The notes under the pieces were generated by a model. It was not told the DNA's origin, did not search any database, and saw only the letters and a program-made list of their open reading frames with translations. A DNA stretch of 64,000 nt, from contig NC_054537.1 in the NCBI RefSeq assembly GCF_017654505.1, positions 72,536,618-72,600,617 on the forward strand. The letters run 5' to 3'. The position numbers and the translations under genes are program-made. Below, piece after piece: positions 11,942 to 23,810 of this stretch. This stretch comes from Polyodon spathula. Its lineage: Eukaryota; Chordata; Actinopteri; Acipenseriformes; Polyodontidae. The first letter of the stretch is position 1, and every line of letters starts with the position of its first letter.

Positions 11942-13304
11942 TACAGTGCCTATAGAAAGTCTACACCCCCTTGAACTTTTTTCACATTTTGTTGTGTCAA
12001 TGCCTCAGAGTTTCATGCATTTAAATGATGATTTTTTTTCCACTTATCTACACAAAAAACAGGAAAAACGTTTTTATTGAGAAAACAATGATATATTAAA
12101 AATACACAACTGATTACACAACTGATACACAAATTTTCGATTGGATTTAGGTCGGGGCTCTGACTGGGCCACTCATTTACCTTCTTGTTCCTTAGCCACT
12201 CCAGTGTGGTTTTGGGGCATTGTCATGCTGAAAGGTGAACTTTCGTCCCAGTTTCAGCTTTCTTGCAGAGGGCAGCAGGTTTTCCTCAAGGACTTCTCTG
12301 TACTTTGCTCCATTAATTTTCCCTTCTACCCTGACAAGTGCATCAGTCCCTGCCGATGAGAAACATCCCCATAACATGATGCTGTCACCACCATGCTTCA
12401 CAGTAGGGATGGTGTTCTTTGGCTGATGCGCTGTGTTGGGTTTGGGCCAAACATAACGATTTGCATTTAGGCCAAAAAGTTCAATTTTAGTTTCATCAGA
12501 TCACAAAACTTTTTTGCCACATAGCTACAAAAAGTGTTTTTTTGCATACTTTAAAAGGGATTCAAGGTGGGCTTCCTTGAGTAATGGCTTCCTTTTTTCC
12601 AACCTACCATACAGGCCAGATTTGTGGAGTGCTTGGGATATTGTTGTCATATGCACACTTTGGCCAGTATCTCTTGCAAAGTTGCCATTGGCCTTTTGAT
12701 AGCCTCTCTGACCAGTCTCCTTGCTCGGTATTCCAGTTTGGAGTGATGGTCTGATCTAGGCAGGGTCTTGGTGCTGCCATACACCTTCCACTTCTTAATA
12801 ATCCTATTGACCATGCTCCAAGGGATATTCAGGGCCTTGAAAATTTTTTAAACCCATCCCCTGATCTGTGCCTTTCAACAACTTTGTCCCGGAGTTCTTT
12901 TGAAAGCGCCTTGGTGCTCATGCTTGAGTCTTTGCTTTGAAATGTACTAACCAGCAGAGGGAACCTACAGGAACTGCTGAATTTATCCTGAAATCATGTG
13001 TGTCACTACAATTTAACACAGGTGGAGGCCACTTAATTTGGTGTGTGATTTTGAAGGCGATTGGTTCCACCTGAGCTAATTTAAGATTGCTATTACAAGA
13101 GGGGTGGACACTTAACCAACCAAGCTATTTCAGTTTTTATTTTTAATTAATTTTCTACAAATTTCTAGAATATTTTTGTCCCTTGGAAGTATGTTGTGTA
13201 GATAAATGAAAAAAAAAAAAATTTAATGCATTTTATTTCCAGGCTATAAGGCAACAAAAGGTGAACATTTTGAAATGGGGGGTAGACTTTCTGTAGGCAC
13301 TGTA
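11942..13304 (-). mobile_element. Tc1-like transposon with broken transposase
   Basis: Inverted termini CAGTGCCTATAGAAAGTCTA (from 11944) and TAGACTTTCTGTAGGCACTG (ending 13302) are flanked by TA on both sides. The minus strand keeps pieces of a transposase, including [18 protein letters not shown] and FQHDNAP at 12192-12401, interrupted by stops and frameshifts. It differs in sequence from the element at 7280, so it is a separate family. Confidence 0.9.
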
Positions 13305-13727
13305 TGTGTGCTGTTTTCTGTATATGTATATTCATGTCCTGTACAGCGCTCTGAAACCACTTGTGGGGTGTTTCGCTGTATAAAAGTATTAAATAAATAC
13401 ACATTTCACACACTAAGAGGGTTATTTCTGAACAGTTGTTAGCGTGCAAACCATTTATTTCTAAACAATCTGATCTGGTAAACCATTCCACCTTCCTTTT
13501 CTGGAACGTGTTTCTCTTGTTTGGCCAAACAGCCTGGTCCACTCAATGAGCAGTTCCAAAAATCTGTTCTTCATTGAACAAACAGAACAATTTATTTGAA
13601 TTAATTAATTATTATTATTTGGTCATTTATTTGAAGCTGTTATTGAAGAAAAATGGTTGAGCGCTCCTTTCAGATACTTCAGTGCTGACTCACTACAGGT
13701 AAACTTCAAGACATTGCATGAAGGAAC

Positions 13728-14832
13728 TTTGCACGGGACTAAAAATCACCATATGAACAAAATTTTTACCGACATTTAGTCTTGTGCGAACCGTCCATTT
13801 CATTTTATCACAGATCATTTTCTCAGAGTCCCTCTGATTTTTTTTTACAGGACATCGGGACCGTCTGTAAAATTTCAAATGGAAGGGTCCTGTGACTTTT
13901 TACTCCTGTGCGAATCTATCATGTCAGTGTAATGTTAGTACTGATACAGCATTTCCGGGGTATTTGCCTCAAAACAATACCAGCTTTCACAGTAAACTGT
14001 CCTGAAATTCTCCAGTTAAGTAAAACTACGAGTGTACGTGACCAAGTTGGGGACAGGCGAAAATACAAAACATAAAAAAATGAATGCATTGAATGATGCA
14101 TTTGAAGGGATGCATGGAAATGCATATCACTCTAGCCTTTGGAAAAGAAGGTACAACAAAATTTGTTCTTTACACCCAGTTCACCCAAAGCACCTTCTCT
14201 GGCCACAACATCACGTTTCATTTTTAAATCAGGTGTCCTCGGAGTTGGTTAAAGTAGAGGACGTCTTGGAACCTCCCAGACAAGGATTAGTTTTCGTCAA
14301 GGAAAGTCCATAAATTCAAAATGAAATGTGATGGAGTGGCCAGAGAAGGTGCTATTCCAAAGGCTAGTATAACTATTTCGTCCTCTGACTGATATGTATT
14401 TCCATACATATCTTCAAATGCACTTTATAAAGGATCCATTTTTTAATAGCCGCCAATTACTTTTTGTATTTCCACCTATCCCTGATTTATTTATGCCCAA
14501 TTGTTGCTCTTTAGTGAACTGTAGAGTCTCGGGACAGATCATACCAATTGTAATATTATATTAGGGTTTATTGTGAAGGCTGGTATTGCTTTTAGGCGAA
14601 TATCCCGGAAATGGTGTATCAATTCTAACATAACACCGATATGATGGATTCGCACAGCAGTAAAAAGACACAGGACGCTTGAAATTTTACAGATGGTCCC
14701 AATGTCCTGTAAAAAAATCTAAACATCTCCTGAGAAAATTATCTGGTATAAAAAGAAATGGACGATTTGGACAATGTGGGTAACAAATTCCAAAACCACT
14801 TGTTTATGTGGTGATTTTTAGTCCCATGCAAA
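13728..14832. mobile_element. Foldback element: 1.1 kb imperfect palindrome
   Basis: Two arms of about 500 bases are imperfect inverted copies. The left starts TTTGCACGGGACTAAAAATC at 13728, and the right ends with the complement, GATTTTTAGTCCCATGCAAA, at 14832. Matching internal blocks include GCACCTTCTCTGGCCAC near 14190 and GTGGCCAGAGAAGGTGC near 14337. The centre lies near 14230-14320. There is no credible ORF, so it looks like a non-autonomous foldback DNA transposon. No target duplication could be fixed, and the family is not identified. Confidence 0.82.
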
Positions 14833-15395
14833 TCAGGCTTAAGTCCACATTGAAAACTTGTAGATAATAGGAAAAGCAGTGATTGGTATCAGTCGAGTCA
14901 AATCATTTGGCGTCTATGAGTTTTTGTTCTTTTAAAGAAAATACACTGTTTTTTTTTTAATATTTAGTTTTTTTTTAAGGTTTTTGTTTTTGGAGAAATA
15001 TAAATAGTTAAGAAAAAAATACACTCAGAAACATTGAAAAAAAAAAAGTAGGTTTTTCTTGCAAGGACTAAAACTCCCAGAAGCAATACAAGTGTGTCAG
15101 ATGCGTTCCATCAACAGGAAGTGCAGCACGGAAAATAGGGCTGTTAGTGTTATTGTTTATAAATGCAGTGAGTAAAAAATCAAATATATGTTCAACATAA
15201 TGTTTGCCTCCTTCATATACTGTAGGAAACGTGATGCTAAGAAGTGATGGTCATACACATAAGATAAGATTTACCAGAATTATTTTGTTATCTCTCTGTG
15301 TACTTCAGGTCAGCAATATGTTTTTTAGCGGTACTGATATTGATTGAGAATGTTTGTGCATAAAATGATAATCAGGCATTTTCTTGTTCCAACAG

Positions 15396-15962
15396 GTCAG
15401 TGTTGAGGTTTTGGTGGAGTACCCCTTTTTTGTTTTTGGGCAAGGCTGGTCTTCATGCTGCCCAGAGCAAACTACCCAACTGTTCAACCTGCCCTGCATC
15501 AAGCTGTCAGTGGGAGATGTCTGCATCTCCCTCACCCTCAAGAACCTGAAAAATGGCTCTCTGAAGAAGGGCCAGCTTGTGGATCCGACTGGCAGCCTCT
15601 TCCTGAAACCACCAAAGAATGACAGCCTGCATGGGAGCAGAGTCAGGTACGTGGAGCACGAGAACGGAGTCGGGCAGAGAGGAGGTGGTGGTACTGCCGG
15701 CACAATCGGCACACAGACCACCTCTGAAAATGGAGAACTGAAGTTTCTTGAAAAGACAGGGCAGATGGCTGGTTGCAGACCACTGGTCATCAAAACAGAA
15801 GCTGGCAACAAGCCCACAACCAGGAAGAGGAGGTGGTCAGCGCCAGAGAGCCGCAAAGTGGAGAAATGGGAAGAGGAGCCTCCTTTGACTCTTCCCAGGC
15901 CCTCTTTTATTCCTCAGGAGGTTAAGATTTCCATCGAAGGTCTATCTAATTTAGGCAAGTGA
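15396..15962 (+). CDS. ATXN1: Ataxin-1, coding exon 2 (residues 647-834)
   Basis: This exon completes the AXH domain (VSVEVLVEYPFFVFGQGWSS to LKNGSLKKGQ, residues 647-706), which mediates dimerisation and binding to Capicua. It ends with a nuclear localisation and 14-3-3 site, RKRRWSAPESRK. Ser794 of this sequence corresponds to human Ser776, whose phosphorylation governs stability and toxicity of the human protein. The C-terminus (PQEVKISIEGLSNLGK, then TGA at 15960-15962) fits the vertebrate family. The acceptor is AACAG|GTCAGT, phase 0, so the two exons join without a frame change. Confidence 0.97.
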   Translation, partial: VSVEVLVEYPFFVFGQGWSSCCPEQTTQLFNLPCIKLSVGDVCISLTLKNLKNGSLKKGQLVDPTGSLFLKPPKNDSLHGSRVRYVEHENGVGQRGGGGTAGTIGTQTTSENGELKFLEKTGQMAGCRPLVIKTEAGNKPTTRKRRWSAPESRKVEKWEEEPPLTLPRPSFIPQEVKISIEGLSNLGK

Positions 15963-16503
15963 AGGCTCACAGGGACATTTTTTGACGACAGTGACAGTGG
16001 AAATTATCCCTCATTCATGTTTTTTTTCTATCCAGATTACTGTACTGTAGGCTCAATAACCCAGTATTTACATGTTATCATCTTAATGTTAGGTTTATGT
16101 TATAACCTTGTAATAGTTGCATCTGGTATTTTGCAGACAATTAGTGCATATTTTCATTCCGCAAATCTCGGGCAGTTATTAATCAATTTTTTATATATAA
16201 AAAAGGACGTTGGCACACTGCTTGGCTCCACAGGGAATGTGATTGGTAGGTCTGCAGCTCATTTAAAGCAATATTACTCACCCTCCTTTTTCCCTGTGCC
16301 TCAGTGTTGGTGAAAATAGATAAGCAGGGCTAGCAGCTGGCTGAAATTTTGCTAAGTTACCCCTTTATAGTTTGTTAAACATAACTTGAACTAGGAGATA
16401 TGCAGGGTCTGTCAATCAAACTTACATACTAACATACAGTGGGTAAGGCTCAACTGTCAGTTTTGTTAAATCTAATATTACACACTTGCTTAACAAGTTA
16501 TTT

Positions 16504-16862
16504 GGTCATCCTTTATTTTAAGGGCCGTTTATTAACTGTTAACAAACATTGTTAATTTTTAGCTTAGTGTTAGGGTTATAGTTAGGGTTAGGGTTGATAA
16601 AAACCTGATTTTCTAAACATTACTACAGTAACAATTTGAACCGATTTCAAGCATATGATTGACTGTGTATTGATCATCCATAGAGCTTTGGTGTTTGATT
16701 GATCATCCATAGGGCTCTGGTGTTTGCAGTTTTAGCTTGCCTATTATATATTATTAACGATCAGTTAACAGAAAATAAATAATGTACTTTAGCATGTTTA
16801 TTACCTCTTTGTTAACAGTTAATAAACAAAAAGAAAAACATCCCTTAAAATAAAGCTTGACC
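16504..16862. mobile_element. hAT-like MITE with 8-bp target duplication and telomere-like motif
   Basis: Inverted termini (GGTCATCCTTTATTTTAAGG at 16504, and CCTTAAAATAAAGCTTGACC ending 16862) flank 359 bases. A second matching pair contains TTTATTAACTGTTAAC. Outside are AGTTATTT (16496-16503) and AGTTATCT (16863-16870), an 8-bp duplication with one mismatch as expected for hAT elements. Inside is GTTAGGGTTATAGTTAGGG and a 29-bp tandem duplication (ATTGATCATCCATAG...) near 16668-16726. It has no coding capacity. Confidence 0.85.
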
Positions 16863-19005
16863 AGTTATCTTTCTTGTTTCAACATTTCATAATGAAATAT
16901 GTTATTTGCTGTTATCTGTTTGGATGACACTTGGAAATGAACACACCCCAGGCTCAGGCTTGCTGCTGCACCATCATGTGCGGGCTAAGTTATGTTTAAC
17001 AGTCTACACTTGACAAAAAACACAAAAATGTTCAAAGGACTATTACTTTCTCAAGACTATGATAAGGTGGCTGTGCACCTAAGCTATGTAATTCACTGCT
17101 TGGGTGCAAATAGAGGAGCTGTTTGCAATCTAGATTATAGATCAGCTTATTTGAGAAGGCCTTATTTTTGCAGTAGTTTAAAGTCTGGTTTGTAAAGCCC
17201 CTGGGGATGGCTGTACGTGAAAAGCGCTGTAGAAGAATGTACTGTGAAGTGGGCCTTGGTTCAGATCCATGGAGTGGCTGGACGGAGTTACTTCCTTACC
17301 CACTTTCTCATTCACAAGGCAGTGGTGCCTCTGGAAGGGTAGACGTGATGTCAGCCGTCCCCTGGAATTTGAACTTGCATCTCCTATGCTTCTTTGTATG
17401 TTTATTTTGAAATCCCCTCACAGACATGTATTTACTGAAAGGAGTGTCTTATTGTTATTTTTACGGAACATTTTTACAAGTTTACAAGGGGACAGTGCCG
17501 GAAAGGAGCACAGGCAGTGTTGATCTGGACTTAGTGTCCATGTATGCAAGTCATTGGTAAAGTGCTTGTTGTGCAGCAGAGGCCTTACATGAAAAGAATC
17601 CAGACTGGCCAAGGAAAAGTCAGTCATCAACACTGTATGTCTTCCTCATTGCCGCAATTATGTACTTGTAAACCTGAAACATGTTCAGAAATTGTATATT
17701 TTTTTTCTTTCTACAGTGCATTGTTATGAGCACCCTGTATGTAGGAGACCCCGTTTAAACAGTCACACAGGTAGCAGTACATTTACTTGCTATTAACAAG
17801 CTTTTTGTTGGATCTGTAAACAGCAGGGACCTTGCAATTCACCCAAAAGGTGCCAACACACATTTCCCAAACACAATATGCGCGCATGTGTGTGTGTGTG
17901 TCTGTGTGTGTGTGTGTCATTAGCAGTTGTAAACCTAGATTTCTTCTCAAAGCAGGTTTTCAAAAACCAGGTCCAGAGAAGATAAAGATGATCCACTCAA
18001 GTGAAAATTACACAGTTATAGATTAAAAATAACTGCCTTGATTTTCTTTCTCTGTGGTGAGGACTGGCTGTTTTGACTGTGGTCAGTAGATACACACACA
18101 CACACAGGGATACCTTGTGGAGAGTCAGTAGCACTAGCCTCTCACGTCAATCAGGTATGCAAGCAGTGCCAGTCGTCCCTTAGGAAACAAAGGCCGCTTT
18201 TACCAATTGCGACGGATAGTGTGGAGCTTGCTTTATATCTTTAACTCTAGTACTGTTATTTTTGTTGTTTTTTAAAAAGAAAACAAAAAACACAATCATC
18301 ACTATGGATAACTGGTGCCACTTTTAACCTCGTTTTAGTTTAACAGAAAATCATATCACAAAAGAATGGCTTAGGGGAGAAGAGAATGTCATTAAGCGCT
18401 TAACATGTCTAAAACACCTACTTGCTGAGAATTGTTAATTTAATTTTGGTTTCAGTATTCAAAAGTACTGTATGTGATTTCATAAGTTTAGCTTGAGGAA
18501 TAAGACAATAAAACACCATCAGTAACACTGTTACCTACAGAAAGACATGTGAAGGGTGATTTGTGGGGTAAAGGGATGCATGTGAATACTGAACTAGTAT
18601 GTGACAGCAAAAAAAAAGTCAGTCGGGGACTGCTTTAGAAGAGGCACTTTCAGAGGCTCTAATCAACAGAGCATGAGGGCCAAGGAAAGATTGAAATATA
18701 TATAGTTAACTAATTATGTTTTGTAAAAGTTGGACTTTGGACAAAGTCTTGGACAAAGAATCTTGCAATTTGCACACCTGGAGAGTTGGTAACTTTTGTT
18801 TTCAGCTGTAAAGTGGGGAAGCTGAAAATATGTCAGTGAAATGTAGCAGTTACTTTACAAGTCTGTCTGAAACTGTAGGTCCTTTCTTAAGGGGCCACTC
18901 TCCTCTTTTTCTACCACTTAGTTACATTCAACCTTTATCGCATCACTCTAGAAACAATAACATAACCGGGTCTTAAAGGAGCTGTCGGTCACATTTCTGA
19001 ACAGA

Positions 19006-19026
19006 CATATATATAATATATATAGC

Positions 19027-19085
<59 letters not shown>

Positions 19086-19095
19086 TATATATTGT
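19006..19095. repeat. (TA)n microsatellite
   Basis: About 90 bases of TA with short interruptions, inside the probable ATXN1 3'UTR. Confidence 0.95.
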
Positions 19096-19648
19096 TTAGG
19101 CTTCTTGTTTGGAAGAGAGTTATCAAACTGAATCAGGTTTTATTTTTCTTACAGCTGACTCTTTCTCCCACGGTAAAACGGGAAATAGAAATAATAGTAA
19201 TAGATTTGCATCGCTTTATTTTAAAAAAAATATAAAACAGGGTTTCACAGAAAGTAAAATCTTAAAATGGATTTTCGCGTTTTTTTCTTTTAGTCTGTAC
19301 ATAGGAGTGCTTTGTTTAAGCACATCGCAGGGAAAATAAAAAAAACAAAAAAACTAAAAGACTTCCATGCTCTTTTGTTAAAAAAATAATAGTTTTCATT
19401 GTGGAAGACTAAGCGCCGGTAGCATTTGAGGGTGTTGGATTCTTGTCCTATTGGCCAAATTGGGCTTTCCTGACCCTTTTAATGAAACCCCCAATTGAGC
19501 TACTCATATCCCTCCATATATGTAGTTATATGCAGTTTCCAAACTTACCATCACTTTATCACAAAGAACAGAGCATAGAATCACATATTGTAGGAGATGG
19601 GGGGTTTTTCAGTTGCAGAAAGACTGCATTGTTTTCGTAAGCAAAGGA

Positions 19649-19662
19649 ACCCCCCCCCCCCC
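19649..19662. repeat. Poly-C run
   Basis: About 14 consecutive C followed by a short ACAC tract. Confidence 0.85.
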
Positions 19663-19987
19663 CACACACATATTATCCAAGAGTGCAGGTTCACTCCTCC
19701 GTCTGTGTATCCAAACAGCCGATGCAAAAGAGGCCAAATAATGCAAAGCTTTCAAGTTTCACATTTCAAACAGCATGGCAGACTTAAGCACAAGGTACAA
19801 CGTGGTCAGGTAAAGCATCGTTAGACACTGCACAACTGATAAACATATGTGAAATGTAGGCCTTTTTTTGACCATAGACAAAAGACTTCACCTGCAATAA
19901 AAGGGTCTCTATTCTTATACTTAAACAAAAAGTTTGACTTTTTTTTTTCTCTCTCTCAAATTTACTAACCGTTCAGCGTTTTTAACC

Positions 19988-20012
19988 AAAAAAAAAAAAA
20001 AAAAAAAAAAAA
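19988..20012. repeat. Poly-A run
   Basis: 25 consecutive A inside the probable ATXN1 3'UTR. Confidence 0.9.
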
Positions 20013-23000
20013 CTTGGCATGATTGCATTCTTCTCAATACTGAAGGTCACTCTGCATGCAAACAGGTACAGTAGCTCAGTGTACTACAGTAGTCTTTTCA
20101 GTTTATTAGGTGACTTGTTTCTGCACAGCAAAATAGCTCAAATACTTTCATATTCTCTGCTCAGGGCACTCACATTCACTAAATGTTTTTAACTATTAAT
20201 TGGAAAAAGAATGCACAAAGTCAAGCAGAAACTGGTATAAACCACAGTAGACCTAGATGGCTACGGCTCACAACTATCACTGCTGAGAATTTAGAATCAT
20301 ACAATTCAGAAGCAGATATTATTAACTGACTGACTATGTAACACAAACAAAAAAAAGAGAGGATAAGATGCAATGTCGTTTTGTTATCATATTTAAATAA
20401 GGGAAATCCCGGGTAGTTAAACATAATCCCTGTATTAGGGAAGGCTGTGCAGTACAGTATGTAAAATGTATTGACTGTTCATGACCGCATTATATTTATA
20501 CATGTTTTTGTTTTTGGTCTGGGCCACGCTATAGTTAGCCTGTGTATGGTGTCATCCACACAGCCAATTCTAAGCATCTTTAAAATGTAAAAACTACTAA
20601 ACCTTTTAATTTCCCCTGCAATTTTGTTTTATTTGATTTTTTTTCAAGATAGGGGCCACAGTAAGTGACGTCATCCGTTTCTGTCTATTGAAGATATTTT
20701 AGATGCTTTTTCATAGCTTTTACTCAGGGATGGGGTTGGTGTATGTGTGTGTATGGTGCACTCGTGTGACCAGAAGCAGCACTTTTACTGCCCATGAGCA
20801 GAGGGAAACGTCTTTGGATTTCTGAACCTCTCGCCAGGTTCTGGTTCTCACTTTGATTTCCTTCCCTCCACACCAGACCACACTATCCTTTAGAACATAC
20901 AGTACATCACTGTTATGTCGCAGTCCATCGGAAACAAACTTCAGAAAAAAGTTGTTTTGTTGTGGTTTTTCACCACCATGACTATGTTATTAGTCTGGAT
21001 AGTATTGTTTGTTATTAATAGTTTTTGAACTCTTAATAATAATGATTATTATTATTATAATGACACCTCAGAATGTGGGGGCCACTTTAAAAAATGCACA
21101 TTTAAACCTTTTTTAGGGTAGAATTAATAATACTTTATAAGCACTTTTAAAAACTAGAAGGCCCAGAGCCTGTTTATTATTACTGGGTTGTTTTTTAACA
21201 GAGTTTGGTCAATCCTAGGTCACACATGCATATATTTCTGAGAGAAAGTTGAAAAGTTAAGGTCTCTAGAAGTGTAGAACTGAACTGGCAGGCACAGAGA
21301 ATCACCTTTTTAATTGAAGCAAGCAATTTTTGCTCAGCAGAATGCAGTGCAGTACTGTGTCTGTTGGATATTTTCATAACACACATCTAAAGGGGAAAGG
21401 CCAGAATACCAAAACTTTGACACAGTTGTCAACCCCCCACCCCCCCACCCCCCCACCGGAGTTATGGATACCTCCACGACTGTCCTTTAAGTTTCAAACA
21501 GTTGGGCACCTCTACTCCTGGGCAAATTTTCTTTTCAAATAAACCTTGCTTCAAATTTGTTACCTTACTGATAGGATATTTTTGTTTTCTTTGTAGCACT
21601 ATAATCATATAAAGACATATAACCTTTTTCAATGTTGTAACTAAATTGAGAGGCTTAACAATATATAAAAGCACTCACACTGCGGAATACAGGTAATGTT
21701 TGTTTTGTTTTTTTCCTTAAATTGCACAAAAGAAAATTGAATGTTAATGCGAGTATTTCAGTATTTTATTTGTTTATAATAACGTTGAATGTCACACCTT
21801 GTGGGAAAGAAGACAAGAAAACAAAGACAAGTCAAATGATTGCTGTTTGTTGAACACATGTAACGTGATATTAATGGCTATCGCCAGAAAGCAGACTGGC
21901 TGAGATTTTTTAAAGCTCAACTACACACTTATGTTTAATCCTGAATACAACTAGTGTTCTGTTTAGTTTTTTTTGCTATTCTTGAACCTTATCCATACTG
22001 GAAATGGCAAACAGTGCACCCTGGCAGAGAGCATTTGACCCAGTTAAACCAGTCGTTTTGTGAGTGATGTGTTTATCAACCAATCTAACTGCTGGAATGC
22101 AGAAGCCATTTTCAGTGTTTTGTTGATGTTTTGTTACTCCTCATCTCAGACCTTCATTAAATCAGTGCAGTGCTGTATTTCCAAATGTGACATTTCTAAA
22201 GGTAGTTAACATTTGCTAAATGTATGTTAGTTTGCTTCTGACTATCATAAAAACATACAATCTAATCCGGCATATATATTTTAATAAAAGGCATTTAGAA
22301 CTGTCCACACGTTACAAAAAGCATTTTACATGCTTGTCAAACTAACACTGGCCAACAAGTCTTGTTCCAGTCTTCTCAATGTGTCTCATTGTATGACTAG
22401 TCCACAGTGGGCACCAGTGTCTAATACCACTGTTGTCAATAGATGACAGGTACAACCCTTAACACTGACGCTGTGGGTAAGTGAATACCCCTTTTAAAAA
22501 AAAGAATACATTTTCTAGCACTAATTCGTTCAACTAATAAAATAAATCATGTGGGTACTGGATTTTTGAGCTGTACTACTGTACATTTTTACAATGGCAA
22601 TTTTTTTCATTAGTTTGAATACCAATGGCAAATACAAAAGAGGACTAGGCTATTTCAGCCATGTTACTTGGAAATGCAGACTGGCCATTTACCATCCCGC
22701 CCCACAAAAACTAATGTTGAGGGTAATGCTTTTATTTTTCTGTGGTTAAGCACCTTTGGATGGGAAAGAGTCATGTTTTAATGTTGTTAATACATATGTA
22801 GTAGTTACTGTTTTATAACAGGGGGAGGGGGGTGTTATAAGTCGAAGAAAAGAAGAAACTTCAGCAGCCTAAAGTTGTTTATTATAGTAATGGGAGGGTT
22901 GAGGTGTTAGAAGTCTTCCTGCAGAAATGAACTGGAGGCTGTGCTGTGAAGTCATGGCAGTGGAAATGGCAGGTCTGGGCAGTAGTGAGGGGTCAGGGGA

Positions 23001-23354
23001 GGGGGAATAATGTTTTGCACCTTACTGATAGTAGAAGAAACCATTTTAAGTGAGTACAGACATAGTTAAGAGCTTTATTGTGAAAGGAGAACTTTTCCAT
23101 ATGCGTGCATACTCTGTAATTCCAGTGTAATATATTTTACTTGCACTAGCTTTTTTTTAAAAAACAAATATAAACAAAAATGGAAGAATTCAAATTCTAT
23201 TTTCTAACCGTGGTGTGTCTATTTGTAGGATACACTCAAGTCTGTTCATTGGATTTTATGGTCCCTTTCTTTGATGGTGCTTGCAGGTTTTCTAGTTAGA
23301 ATTTATTTCATTATTATGAATACAAAACAATATTTGATTCAATTTGAACAAATG

Positions 23355-23358
<4 letters not shown>

Positions 23359-23387
<29 letters not shown>
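23359..23387. repeat. Poly-A run
   Basis: About 29 consecutive A inside the probable ATXN1 3'UTR. Confidence 0.9.
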
Positions 23388-23390
<3 letters not shown>

Positions 23391-23783
23391 TCTGTATACC
23401 AGTACAAGTCTATTGTTTCAGTATACTCGTACTAATAAAATAACAGTGCCAATTGCAAGCTGTGCCTTTGGAGTTGTATCTGCTTTAAACAAACAAATGT
23501 AAACTATTACAAATGTGGTATAAAACCATGCTTTTTTTTGTCTTGTTTGTATGTTTTTGGACTTTTCCATTGTTGTGGAAATTTCCATTCCTGGTGACTT
23601 CAACTGAAAACAAAGGATTTAGTTTTCACCTACTACTCTGTTTCTGCACACAGATAACAAACTCTTATTTAGGGATATGTCTGAACCACTGGAAAATGTC
23701 ATGCCTTCCATTATGGTTAGCCAATGATTGGCTCTGTGGGAGTGTGTACATCGGTGTTCTTCTGGTGAAGGAAATGAACATCA

Positions 23784-23789
23784 AATAAA
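23784..23789 (+). terminator. ATXN1: Candidate ATXN1 polyadenylation signal
   Basis: AATAAA about 7.8 kb after the stop codon, a distance comparable to the human 3'UTR length. Chosen only because of distance and hexamer; other AATAAA motifs exist upstream. Confidence 0.35.
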
Positions 23790-23810
23790 ACATACATGTT
23801 GGTTCACAGT

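Larger units (their letters stand above)
6676..15395 (+). other. ATXN1: ATXN1 intron between the two coding exons
   Basis: GT-AG phase-0 intron of 8.7 kb, from GTAAG at 6676 to the acceptor AACAG ending at 15395. It contains an AT tract, a full-length but broken Tc1 element, an adjacent deleted Tc1 derivative, a third Tc1 element and a large foldback element, each listed. The unlisted parts (6676-7158, 9441-11941, 13305-13727 and 14833-15395) show no gene or repeat that I recognise. Confidence 0.9.
4555..23810 (+). other. ATXN1: ATXN1 gene span within the window (ataxin-1)
   Basis: Gene extent from the acceptor of the exon that holds the start codon to the last plausible polyadenylation signal. 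Two coding exons are joined by one phase-0 intron, the same arrangement as the two coding exons of human ATXN1. The right limit is inferred, since the 3'UTR end cannot be proven from sequence alone. The gene runs convergently toward GMPR. Confidence 0.75.
15963..23810 (+). other. ATXN1: Probable long ATXN1 3'UTR
   Basis: Human ATXN1 has a 3'UTR of roughly 7 kb. Here 7.8 kb without any credible coding exon follows the stop, up to an AATAAA at 23784. Earlier AATAAA motifs, for example near 22283 and 22534, could end shorter forms. It contains a hAT-like MITE, a TA tract, homopolymer runs and a small CA/GT tract near 17885. Extent is inferred; transcript reads would settle it. Confidence 0.55.

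Noticed and set aside
13165..13542. 125-codon minus-strand open frame
   Set aside because: Straddles the end of a Tc1 element and flanking DNA, no family features.
15305..15856. 183-codon open frame on the minus strand
   Set aside because: It is antisense to the ATXN1 AXH exon and reflects the base composition of that coding exon.
16560..16600. Interstitial telomere repeat
   Set aside because: Only a few TTAGGG-like units, inside a MITE; better explained as part of that element than as a telomere fusion.
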